A stretch of 64,000 bases of DNA from Billgrantia azerbaijanica (GTDB lineage: Bacteria > Pseudomonadota > Gammaproteobacteria > Pseudomonadales > Halomonadaceae). This document shows positions 1-6,776 of this stretch, in pieces. A program made the position numbers and the translations under genes. Location of the stretch: NCBI GenBank assembly GCA_004551485.1, contig SBLD01000003.1, positions 310,001 to 374,000 of the forward strand, written 5' to 3'. The notes under the pieces were generated by a model. It ran no database searches, had not been told where the DNA came from, and saw nothing but the letters and a program-made list of their open reading frames with translations. Positions within the stretch are counted from its first letter, which is position 1. Each line of letters opens with the position of its first letter.

Positions 1-294
1 ATGTCGTTCGATTTCCCGCCGCCCAAGGTGGAGTGCGAAATCGTCGCCCGCGAGAGCGGCCTGGCCTTCGACCGCTGTGCCGCCCTGGTCAACCTGGCCG
101 CCAGCCTGCGCGCCATGAAGGGCCAGGACCTGGAGGAGGGCGTCTCCACGCGCCTGCTGGTCTACTGCGCGACCCTGATCGCCGCCGGCATGCCGATCCT
201 CGAGGCCGCCTGCGCCACCCTCGTCGAGCCGCTCTCCGACGACCAGGACGTTCAGCAGGGCCTGCTCGAGGCCATCAAGGCCACGTTTGGGTAA
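1..294 (+). CDS. norQ: NorQ/NirQ/CbbQ-family AAA+ ATPase, C-terminal part
   Basis: Only the last 97 residues are inside the window; the reading frame is open at the left edge. The visible part matches the C-terminal domain of the CbbQ/NirQ/NorQ family (a segment close to VEIVARESG, then EEGVSTRLLVYCATLIAAG and LVEPLSDD). These MoxR-type AAA+ ATPases work with a VWA partner (NorD/CbbO) to mature nitric oxide reductase or Rubisco. A NorD-type gene follows about 260 bases downstream on the same strand and norE/norF lie beyond it, so norQ is the best reading and norCB are expected just left of the window (inference). The Walker motifs lie outside the window. The ATG at base 1 is probably internal, not the start. 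Confidence 0.8.
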   Translation: MSFDFPPPKVECEIVARESGLAFDRCAALVNLAASLRAMKGQDLEEGVSTRLLVYCATLIAAGMPILEAACATLVEPLSDDQDVQQGLLEAIKATFG

Positions 295-348
295 ACGGAT
301 ACTGTTGCCGCGCTACGGGATGATCGGTACTCGCCCACATAAGGGGCG

Positions 349-524
349 CCGGGGGCAGGCCAAAGAGGAGGTCCTACGCCAGGGGTGAGGAGGACCCCTC
401 CGAACGGGTTGGCCATGGATGGCCAACCCCGGTCCTGCGAGCGGAGCAGGATGCGAGAGCGAAGCAGGGCGTCGGTAGCGTACAAGGATGTATTTACAGC
501 GCCTCCTCGCAGGCCTGCCCCCGG
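349..524. repeat. Extragenic element with 13-bp terminal inverted repeats
   Basis: The norQ-norD gap (295-558) is longer than usual for this operon and is nearly filled by a structured element. CGGGGGCAGGCC at 350-361 pairs perfectly with GGCCTGCCCCCG at 512-523, and one more pair extends this to 349/524. Inside, GGTTGGCCAT at 407-416 pairs with ATGGCCAACC at 419-428, and AGGGGT pairs with ACCCCT near 381-398. No ORF fits. It looks like a MITE or large extragenic palindromic repeat. RNA from it would fold strongly and could separate norQ from norD expression (inference). Confidence 0.6.
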
Positions 525-558
525 ATCAGCCCCGACTATAATCCCCAGGAGACGATGC

Positions 559-2502
559 ATGCTGGATTTTCTTGAGGTCGAGGAGTTCGTCGGTCGCCAC
601 TGGCACCGCTGGGCCTCCAGCGCGGCGAGCTACCCGGACCACCCCCAAGCAGCGGTGCGCCTCGACGACCTGCGCACCCTGCTCGGCGTCTTCTTTCGTA
701 CCGGCGGCGGCGAGCCCGGCATCGAGGTGGCCGCCATCACCCGGCGCAACTCCAGCCATCGCCTGTCGCTGCGCCAGCGGCTGGGGCTGGACGAGGAGGC
801 ACTCGACCAGGCGCGGCGCGACGAGGAGCACCTGCTGCTGCCGCCGCGCATCGCGCTGTTCCCCGAGGCCGAACTCAACCGCGACCTCTATCTGTGGCTG
901 GTGGCCTTCCTGGCCGAGGGCCGGCGCACCGCGCACGCGCCGGACCCGCTGCAGAACGATCTGCTGGCGCTGCGTGAGGCGCGCCGCACCACCCGGGCCG
1001 TGCTCGACCGCTTCCCGGGCCTGGCCGAGCGCCACGCCCGCCTGTGCCGGGCGCTGCTCGCGGTACGTCCGCAGCGCAAGCGGCTGCCGCCCATGGAGGC
1101 GGCGCTGGAGGCGGCGCTGCGGGCCCAGCTCGGCGACACGCCGCCCGACGATGGCTGGGCCGGCGCCATGCACCGCGCCGTCATCGATGATGCCATGGCC
1201 CTGGACGACTTCCGCACGCCGCGCGGCTACCGGCCGCCGCTGCCGGTGCCGCTGTGGGGCCAGGTGGTGGCCCTGGGGACCCGTGACGGCGAGCGCGAGG
1301 ACGTCGCCGATGACGCCGATATCGCCTTGCGGCGCAACCAGCCGGACGACGACGGCGGCAAGCGCAAGGCGGAGCGCCGCGAGCAGGACCAGGCCGACCG
1401 CGACGACCCGCTGATGCTCAACAACTCGGAGAAGATGCTCTCCTGGGCCGAGATGGTGAACCTCAACCGCCACGTCGAGGACGAGGAAGAGGAGACGGCC
1501 CGCGAGGCCGCGGACCAGATCGAGGAGATCGTGCTCAGCCCCAATCGCAAGCAGGCTGCCTCGCAGCTCAAGCTCGATCTCGACCTGGCCCCCGACGAGG
1601 CATACGGCGGCCGGCTGGCCGGCCGCCACACCTATCCCGAGTGGCACCACCGCAAGCAGGCCTACCTGCCCGACCACTGCATCGTCCACAGTGACGTGCA
1701 GAGCGAGGAGGGCGAGAACTGGGAGCCCGACGAGGCGACGCGGCGGCGCATCCGCCGCGTGCGCCGCGAGTTCGAGGCGCTGCGCCCGCGCCGCGAGATC
1801 CTGCGCGGCCAGCTCGACGGTGCCGAGCTCGACATGGATGCGGTGATCCGCTCGCGCTGCGACCTGGCCGCCACCGGCGAGGCCAGCGACCGCCTCTACC
1901 TGGCGACCCGCCAGCAGGCCCGCGACCTGGCGGTGTCGATCCTGATCGACGTCTCGCTCTCCACCGAGGCGTGGCTCGAGGATCGCCGCATCCTCGATGT
2001 CGAGAAGGAGGCGCTGCTGGTGCTGGGGCACGGCCTGGCCGGCTGTGGCGACGACTACGCCATCCACTGCTTCACCTCGCACCGCCGCCACAAGGTCTGG
2101 GTCAACACCCTGAAGGGCTTCGACGAGATGATGAGCGACCGGGTCGCACGACGCATCGCCGCTCTGCGCCCCGGCCACTACACGCGCATGGGGCCGGCGA
2201 TCCGCCACGTCACCAAGGAGCTCGCCGAGCGCCCCAACCGCCATCGCCTGCTGCTGGTGCTCACCGACGGCAAGCCCAACGACACCGACTACTATGAGGG
2301 GCGCTACGGCATCGAGGACACCCGCAAGGCGGTGCTCGAGGCGCGCCAGCAGGAGGTCAGGGTGTTCGGCGTGACCGTCGACAGCGAGGGGCACCGCTAC
2401 GTGCCGCACCTGTTCGGCCGCGGCAGCTATGCCATCCTCAACCGCCCCGAGCACCTGTCGCTGGCGCTGCCGGGCATCTACCGCCAGATCATCGGTTCCT
2501 GA
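559..2502 (+). CDS. norD: NorD-type VWA-domain protein (nitric oxide reductase activation)
   Basis: A 647-residue protein whose C-terminal third is a von Willebrand A domain. The MIDAS motif D-V-S-L-S starts near residue 464, followed by VLTDGKPND and a closing GRGSYAIL segment. The middle is charged and acidic (DEEEETAREAADQ), as usual in NorD/CbbO proteins. NorD is thought to act with the AAA+ ATPase NorQ to insert or activate the cofactors of the cytochrome bc-type NO reductase NorBC. I chose the ATG at 559 because AGGAGA lies 6-7 bases before it and the protein then begins MLDFLEVEEFVG, as in the family. The longer in-frame upstream stretch runs through the palindromic element and is not credible coding. 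Confidence 0.88.
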   Translation: MLDFLEVEEFVGRHWHRWASSAASYPDHPQAAVRLDDLRTLLGVFFRTGGGEPGIEVAAITRRNSSHRLSLRQRLGLDEEALDQARRDEEHLLLPPRIALFPEAELNRDLYLWLVAFLAEGRRTAHAPDPLQNDLLALREARRTTRAVLDRFPGLAERHARLCRALLAVRPQRKRLPPMEAALEAALRAQLGDTPPDDGWAGAMHRAVIDDAMALDDFRTPRGYRPPLPVPLWGQVVALGTRDGEREDVADDADIALRRNQPDDDGGKRKAERREQDQADRDDPLMLNNSEKMLSWAEMVNLNRHVEDEEEETAREAADQIEEIVLSPNRKQAASQLKLDLDLAPDEAYGGRLAGRHTYPEWHHRKQAYLPDHCIVHSDVQSEEGENWEPDEATRRRIRRVRREFEALRPRREILRGQLDGAELDMDAVIRSRCDLAATGEASDRLYLATRQQARDLAVSILIDVSLSTEAWLEDRRILDVEKEALLVLGHGLAGCGDDYAIHCFTSHRRHKVWVNTLKGFDEMMSDRVARRIAALRPGHYTRMGPAIRHVTKELAERPNRHRLLLVLTDGKPNDTDYYEGRYGIEDTRKAVLEARQQEVRVFGVTVDSEGHRYVPHLFGRGSYAILNRPEHLSLALPGIYRQIIGS

Positions 2503-2516
2503 GTGAGGAGGTCACG

Positions 2517-2756
2517 ATGTCCAATCCCCGTCTCGTCATCGCCGTGGCCATTGGGCTCACCATCGGCCTGGCGGTCGTGCTGCCGCTGGCCTGGCTGATC
2601 AACAACCGCGACTGGGGGGTGGGGCTGATGCTCGCCGTGCCCTTCATCGTCTACGGCCTGATGCGCCTGGCCCGCGTCCTCGAGGCGTGGGCGCGGACCC
2701 CGCCGCCGCCTCCTGGTCCCGGAGACTCTAGATCTGGCAGGCCGCCCCGTTCCTGA
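2517..2756 (+). CDS. Small two-helix membrane protein downstream of norD
   Basis: 79 residues, starting 14 bases after the norD stop with GAGGAGG as ribosome binding site, so probably in the nor transcript. Two hydrophobic stretches (about residues 5-27 and 34-52) predict two membrane helices; the tail is rich in proline and arginine. I recognise no family. Its place suggests an accessory of the nor locus, but the sequence alone does not show a role. It ends just before the convergent PIN-domain gene. Confidence 0.6.
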   Translation: MSNPRLVIAVAIGLTIGLAVVLPLAWLINNRDWGVGLMLAVPFIVYGLMRLARVLEAWARTPPPPPGPGDSRSGRPPRS

Positions 2757-2806
2757 CAGGTAGTGATGGCTGGGTTCGCGGTGAGGGAGTCGTTTGTGAT
2801 GGAGGC

Positions 2807-3268
2807 TTAGAGCCTCGCAGGCTGGTCGTACCCGGAGAGATGGTCATCCAGTGACCAAATGTAGACGCGGCGGCCGGCATTCTGGTGGCGGAGTCTTTGC
2901 CAGTCGTGAATGATCGACAGGTCGCCGAGACCACTGCCACGGCCGGCATGGTCGGGGAATTCGTCCAGCCAGGCTTGAAGCTGCTCTGCCTTGAGGAAGC
3001 TGACCGGCTTGAAGGGGCTTTCGCCGTTCAAGGCGGCGCTGACCTGTTGCACGAAGCGAGAGGCACACTGGCGGCGCTGGGTCCCGTCACCGTTCTGGCC
3101 AATATGGTTGCCGGTTTCGAGGATCGTGGCCATGGGCAGGAAAAGTTGTTCCGTCTCGGCGACCTTCTGGCCAAGCATCGCCATGATCTCATCGTGCTGG
3201 GTTGCCTTTCTCGGTACGTTAAGAATCTCCACGAAGACGGACGTATCGATCAGACAGATGGCACTCAT
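2807..3268 (-). CDS. PIN-like (VapC-type) nuclease domain protein paired with an ATPase
   Basis: 153 residues when started at the ATG at 3268, which overlaps the stop of the upstream ATPase gene by four bases (ATGA), so the two are translationally coupled. The N-terminus reads MSAICLIDTSVFVEIL, the opening of a PIN domain. Candidate metal-binding acidic residues are D8, E51 (ILETGNH), D116 (GDLSII) and D141/D142 (WSLDDHL), matching the spaced acidic pattern of PIN ribonucleases. No VapB-like antitoxin lies beside it; the partner is the SMC/RecF-like ATPase. It may be the effector of a two-gene defence or stress module (inference). The nuclease fold is assigned from motifs only. Confidence 0.65.
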   Translation of the reverse strand: MSAICLIDTSVFVEILNVPRKATQHDEIMAMLGQKVAETEQLFLPMATILETGNHIGQNGDGTQRRQCASRFVQQVSAALNGESPFKPVSFLKAEQLQAWLDEFPDHAGRGSGLGDLSIIHDWQRLRHQNAGRRVYIWSLDDHLSGYDQPARL

Positions 3269-4578
3269 CCCTGCGACTCCGTGTTCTGCTTGAGGGCTTC
3301 CAGCCACTTCAGGGCGGCGGCCTGACGCTCTTCCGGTGTGCTCCTGTCCTTGACGAAACGTTCCAGTACCTTGCGGGTCATCAGCTGACCCAAGGGGCCC
3401 TGGGCAACCAGCTCGCTGTAGCGTTCCATATCACCGAGGCGTATGAGGCGACTGTCGCCCCCATGGGGATCCCGGTAGCAACAGAGGACGTCGGCAAGGG
3501 CGCTGTCTGGCAGGGCGTCGAGCAGAGCGGGGTTGTGTGAAGTGAGCAGGACACGCAACCGGCGGCGACTGGCCACGTCACGGATCTGCTGGACCAGCAC
3601 GTCCGCTCGGCTAGGATGTACGCCGTTATCGACCTCTTCGATAATGATCAGGGCGCCTTCCGGAGCGGAAAGCAGTGCAGCACCGACCGCCAGCACTCTC
3701 AGGGTACCATCCGATAATAGCGGCGCGTCTACGAAACGCTTCTGCTCGCCAAAGGTTTCCTCCAGGCGCACCATGACGTCCTGGCGCTCAGTTCTGATGA
3801 ACTGGATATCGGTGATGTCCTGCTCAGGAAGCGAGCGGATGAAGGCCAGCAGTGCCTGCTTGCTGTCATCATCACGACAGAGTTGGTAAAGCACTGCCGA
3901 GAGGTTGCTGCCATCCTCCTTGAGCTCCTTGTCGCCGGCATACTCATAGTCGCGCATCTGGGCAGGCCGCGGGTCCAAGAAGACGATGTTTCGCAGTGTT
4001 TCGCGCAGGGAACGCGTCACTTCAGGAATGAGCGACTGGGCTTCGGTATGGGCCTGCTGAAAGCGGCCGGGCGTCTCAAGCTGATAGAACACGGCTTGTC
4101 GATTGGAGCAGGGGATATGTGGTTTGGCCCGACCGCGACGGAAGTTGTTGTAGGCGACGCTGATCTCGTCGCTGTGTGCGTTTGGTGCGCTGTCCACGCG
4201 ATAGAGCGGGACTTTCTGATCGGGGTGAGTGATCTGCTCGCCGGCCACTACAAGCTGATCGTTGAGCTGCTCGATGCTGATGGAAAAGTCTCCCCAACCC
4301 TCGGGGGCATCGGCTAAGTGGGCATCCAGACTGAAAGGATGATCGGGTTCTCGGAAGAGATCGCGAGCCTGCCCGCGAACAACGGTGTCGCCTCCCTGGA
4401 TATCCCGCTCGATATCGTCCAGGCGCTTGCCCTTGGCCAGCCAGTTCAATAACCGGATGGCTTCCAGTGCATTGCTTTTGCCCGATGCATTGGGGCCGAT
4501 CAGAAAGGTCAGGGAGGCCAGTTCCAAAGTGGCTTCACGGTAGCTCTTGAAGTTGGTCAGCCGAATGGACTTCAGCAT
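3265..4578 (-). CDS. SMC/RecF-like AAA ATPase (AAA_21 type) coupled to a PIN-like protein
   Basis: 437 residues with a complete ABC-type ATPase core. Walker A is GPNASGKS at 28-35, the signature-like LLSDGTLR at 287-294, Walker B LIIIEEVDNG at 310-319 with the catalytic glutamate, and the H-loop TSHNP at 346-350. The N-terminus (MLKSIRLTNFKSY) is typical of DNA-repair and defence ATPases of the OLD/RecF/AAA_21 type. There is no TOPRIM domain. In several phage-defence systems such an ATPase controls a separate nuclease encoded next to it. Here the neighbour is the PIN-like protein, overlapping by four bases. GC content is somewhat lower than in the flanking nor genes, and the pair interrupts a denitrification cluster, which suggests acquisition by transfer. 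Confidence 0.75.
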   Translation of the reverse strand: MLKSIRLTNFKSYREATLELASLTFLIGPNASGKSNALEAIRLLNWLAKGKRLDDIERDIQGGDTVVRGQARDLFREPDHPFSLDAHLADAPEGWGDFSISIEQLNDQLVVAGEQITHPDQKVPLYRVDSAPNAHSDEISVAYNNFRRGRAKPHIPCSNRQAVFYQLETPGRFQQAHTEAQSLIPEVTRSLRETLRNIVFLDPRPAQMRDYEYAGDKELKEDGSNLSAVLYQLCRDDDSKQALLAFIRSLPEQDITDIQFIRTERQDVMVRLEETFGEQKRFVDAPLLSDGTLRVLAVGAALLSAPEGALIIIEEVDNGVHPSRADVLVQQIRDVASRRRLRVLLTSHNPALLDALPDSALADVLCCYRDPHGGDSRLIRLGDMERYSELVAQGPLGQLMTRKVLERFVKDRSTPEERQAAALKWLEALKQNTESQG

Positions 4579-4712
4579 GTTGTCTCCCCTTCCCGATTGG
4601 ATTCCTCCGATGGTAGCGATATTTTGCCCAGGGGTCAGGCGCTGGGGCGGATTCGCCAGGATGCCAGGCTCGTTTGGTCGAGTGAGTCTATACTCTCGGC
4701 TTGACGGGGCTG

Positions 4713-5006
4713 TCAGCCAACCAGGCGCGGCGCCAGGTAGCCGCCGCCGATCAGCGTCAGGGTGAGGATCACCAGCCCCACGAAGGTGCCCTTCCAGGCT
4801 GGGGTGGCGGCGCGCAGGTTGAGGTAGACCATCAGCAACCGCTGGGCCTTGAAGCCGGTAACCATCAGCACCAGCAGCGCCGAGACGAGCGGCAGCGGTT
4901 CCCAGCTGTCCTGGTCGAGGCGCGCCGAGAGCATGGCGACGAGCGTCAGTGCCATCAGCGTGAGCCAGGTGGCAAGCAAGCGGCGGGTTCCGGGAAGCTG
5001 GATCAT
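4713..5006 (-). CDS. norF: NorF-like / cytochrome c oxidase subunit IV-type membrane protein
   Basis: 97 residues with three hydrophobic segments (about 10-30, 37-60 and 74-95). The segment PLVSALLVLMVTGFKAQRLL is typical of the prokaryotic COX4 family. NorF proteins of nor operons belong here and sit next to norE, as they do in this window. The gene begins 44 bases after norE. NorE and NorF are not part of the purified NO reductase but aid full activity in Paracoccus-type denitrifiers (established for the family). The start ATG at 5006 has GAGGTGACC just upstream. A longer upstream frame overlaps norE and is a shadow. Confidence 0.7.
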   Translation of the reverse strand: MIQLPGTRRLLATWLTLMALTLVAMLSARLDQDSWEPLPLVSALLVLMVTGFKAQRLLMVYLNLRAATPAWKGTFVGLVILTLTLIGGGYLAPRLVG

Positions 5007-5050
5007 GGTCACCTCGTCGGGTTGGCAGTGCCGCGGCGCAGCGGAAGCCT

Positions 5051-5641
5051 TCAGCGCAGCAGATAGATCAGCGGATAGAGCAGGATCCAGATCAGATCCA
5101 CCATGTGCCAGAAGGCGGCGGCGGTCTCCACGTTGTCGGTGCTGGTGCGCCAGGTCACCAGCGCCAGCAGGCCCAGGCCGAACAGCACGTGGGCGAAGTG
5201 GAAGGCGGTCAGGCCATAGTAGAAGCCGAAGAAGAGGTGGCTGTCGGGGGTCACGCCGGCGGCAAACTTGTCGGCATATTCGACCACCTTGACCACGCAG
5301 AACAGCACGCCGAGTGCCATGCTTGCCGCCAGCCACTGGCGGGCGCGGCGGCGACGGTCGCGGCTGATGGCCTCCACGGCGAGCGCCACGCACAGCCCGC
5401 TGCTCAGCAGTACCAGAGTGTTGAGGCCGCCTACCAGTGGGTCCAGTGCCTGCTGGGCGGCATTGAAGCCGGCCACGTCGGCGGCGCGCTGCCAGGCGTA
5501 GAGGGCGAAGAAGGCGGTGAAGACCAGCATTTCGCTCAGGATCAGCACCCACATCAGCGGGTTGCCGGGCAGCGCCGAGAGCGGCCCCCAACCCGGGTTG
5601 GGCAGTGCCTGCGCCGGGTACTGTGGCGGATGGGCCGTCAT
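5051..5641 (-). CDS. norE: NorE, cytochrome c oxidase subunit III-like protein
   Basis: 196 residues with five predicted membrane segments. It contains heme-copper oxidase subunit III features: LILSEMLVFTAFFALY near the N-terminus, GFYYGLTAFHFAHVLFG in the middle and AAFWHMVDLIWILLYPLIYL at the C-terminus. It is shorter than a true aa3-type subunit III (about 260), as expected for NorE. The ATG at 5641 overlaps the stop of the upstream 180-residue membrane protein by four bases. The order (two unknown membrane proteins, norE, norF) indicates one leftward transcript from the promoter near 6665. Confidence 0.85.
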   Translation of the reverse strand: MTAHPPQYPAQALPNPGWGPLSALPGNPLMWVLILSEMLVFTAFFALYAWQRAADVAGFNAAQQALDPLVGGLNTLVLLSSGLCVALAVEAISRDRRRRARQWLAASMALGVLFCVVKVVEYADKFAAGVTPDSHLFFGFYYGLTAFHFAHVLFGLGLLALVTWRTSTDNVETAAAFWHMVDLIWILLYPLIYLLR

Positions 5642-6180
5642 GCGCTCCTCCCCCGGTCGAACTCGGCGCGCACGGCCGGCGTGGCGAGGCGCCACCCCGC
5701 CCAGGCAAAGAGCACGGCCAGCAGCGTGGCGATCACGATGAGGGTGCCGAGCATACCGGTGAGTTCGGTGCCGGGCGTACCACTGGTTGCGGATTCGGGC
5801 AGCAGGCTGAAGGTCAGTGGCGTCAGGGCGGCCGCGCCAAGCACGGCGACGAAGCCCAGGGCCAGCAGGGCGAGGAAGGCGCCGCGCGCCCAAGGGCGTC
5901 GCCGCAGCAGGGCGATGGCCAGGATCAGGGTGAGCAGGGCCCCGGCCAGCAACAGGCCGGTCAGCATGCGGCTGCGTGCGAGCAGCCAGGCAACGCCGCC
6001 GGTCAGGCCGCCGCTGCCGGGCTCGACGGCGAGCATCGCGGTGAGCGGCTCGCCGGGCAGCAGCAACAGACCGAGCAGTCCGGCCACCAGCGTTGCGAAG
6101 AGGATGAAGCCCCAGGCAATGCCGCTTACCGCGCGGGAGCGGGTCGCCACTGCTGGCGGTTGAAAGGTCGATGTCGCCAT
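5638..6180 (-). CDS. Uncharacterised four-helix membrane protein in the norEF operon
   Basis: 180 residues from the ATG at 6180. Four hydrophobic stretches (roughly residues 20-42, 70-92, 97-125 and 140-165) predict four membrane helices. I see no heme-ligand pattern or catalytic motif and do not recognise the family. It overlaps norE by four bases and starts 14 bases after the preceding DUF4870-like gene, so it is cotranscribed with NO reductase accessory genes. A role in assembly or function of a respiratory complex is possible but rests only on context. Confidence 0.65.
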   Translation of the reverse strand: MATSTFQPPAVATRSRAVSGIAWGFILFATLVAGLLGLLLLPGEPLTAMLAVEPGSGGLTGGVAWLLARSRMLTGLLLAGALLTLILAIALLRRRPWARGAFLALLALGFVAVLGAAALTPLTFSLLPESATSGTPGTELTGMLGTLIVIATLLAVLFAWAGWRLATPAVRAEFDRGRSA

Positions 6181-6194
6181 GGCAGGCCTCGCGT

Positions 6195-6632
6195 TCAGTC
6201 GCCCAAGGAGACGGCAGCGCCGCCGAGCCACAGGCTCTTCGGCGCCTCGATGGCGCGGCCGGCCATCAGCCGGTGAATCCCCACGCCGCAGCGTCCCACC
6301 ATCCAGATCAGGCAGGCGGTGAAGAACAGGTAGCCGAGCGCCCAGGGCAGCCAGGCGGGCAGGTGGAGCCAGCCGAGAAGTTGCCAGGCAGCCAGGCAGA
6401 GCCCGGCCCCGGCGATGCCGAGCCAGAAGGTACGGATCTGGAACTGCAGATGGCTGGCGACCCAGTCGGCCGCATGGCGGCGGCGCAGGTGCGCGAGCAG
6501 CACGCCGACCGGGGCCGTCACCACGGCCATGATGCTACCCAGGAAGAGGATGTAGATCACCGCGGCGAGCTTCTTGCCCCGCTCGTCGTCGAGAGCGGTA
6601 CCGGGGGGGAGGGACGCGGGTTGGGCGGGCAT
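6195..6632 (-). CDS. DUF4870-like membrane protein, first gene of the norEF operon
   Basis: 145 residues from the ATG at 6632. The layout resembles DUF4870/Tic20-like small membrane proteins: a short polar N-terminus ending in DDERGKKLAAVIYILF, then about four helices, with the QFQIRTFW motif near the middle (the family typically has a QALLFQ/QLQF-type turn) and a final MVGRCGVGIHRLMAGR segment. The function of the family is unknown. It directly follows a predicted FNR/Dnr-controlled promoter, so it is probably induced without oxygen or with NO along with norE and norF. Confidence 0.65.
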   Translation of the reverse strand: MPAQPASLPPGTALDDERGKKLAAVIYILFLGSIMAVVTAPVGVLLAHLRRRHAADWVASHLQFQIRTFWLGIAGAGLCLAAWQLLGWLHLPAWLPWALGYLFFTACLIWMVGRCGVGIHRLMAGRAIEAPKSLWLGGAAVSLGD

Positions 6633-6669
6633 GGCGCATCTCCGTCTTAAAACATGCATTACAAATACT

Positions 6670-6711
6670 ACTATAAGGCAGCCGGGCTCGGCCATCCCTG
6701 TCTTGGATCAA
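6670..6711 (-). promoter_or_regulatory. FNR/Dnr-type promoter for the DUF4870-norE-norF operon
   Basis: On the minus strand, TTGAT-CCAA-GACAG (6711-6698) has one perfect half of the TTGAT-N4-ATCAA consensus. A -10 hexamer TATAGT lies at 6675-6670. If the start point is near 6663, the box is centred at about -41.5, the class II position of FNR-family activators. The next gene begins at 6632. Motif and spacing are read directly; binding by the Dnr-like protein encoded at 26138 is inferred. Confidence 0.6.
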
Positions 6712-6727
6712 ATTGGCGAGCGGAAAC

Positions 6728-6755
6728 GCGAATGCCGCCCGCAGGCGGCATTCGC
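6728..6755 (-). terminator. Hairpin downstream of narK (probable terminator)
   Basis: A perfect 12-bp stem (GCGAATGCCGCC with GGCGGCATTCGC) and a 4-base loop, 22 bases past the stop of the leftward narK gene at 6777. The minus strand continues GTTTCC, so the T-tract is weak. It separates narK from the norEF promoter. Confidence 0.55.
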
Positions 6756-6776
6756 AGGGTGGCAGGAGAAAGCCGC

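Noticed and set aside
526-2454. Long leftward open frame opposite norD
   Set aside because: High-GC shadow frame; composition is Ala/Gly/Val/Leu-rich with no family motif, while norD has clear VWA motifs.
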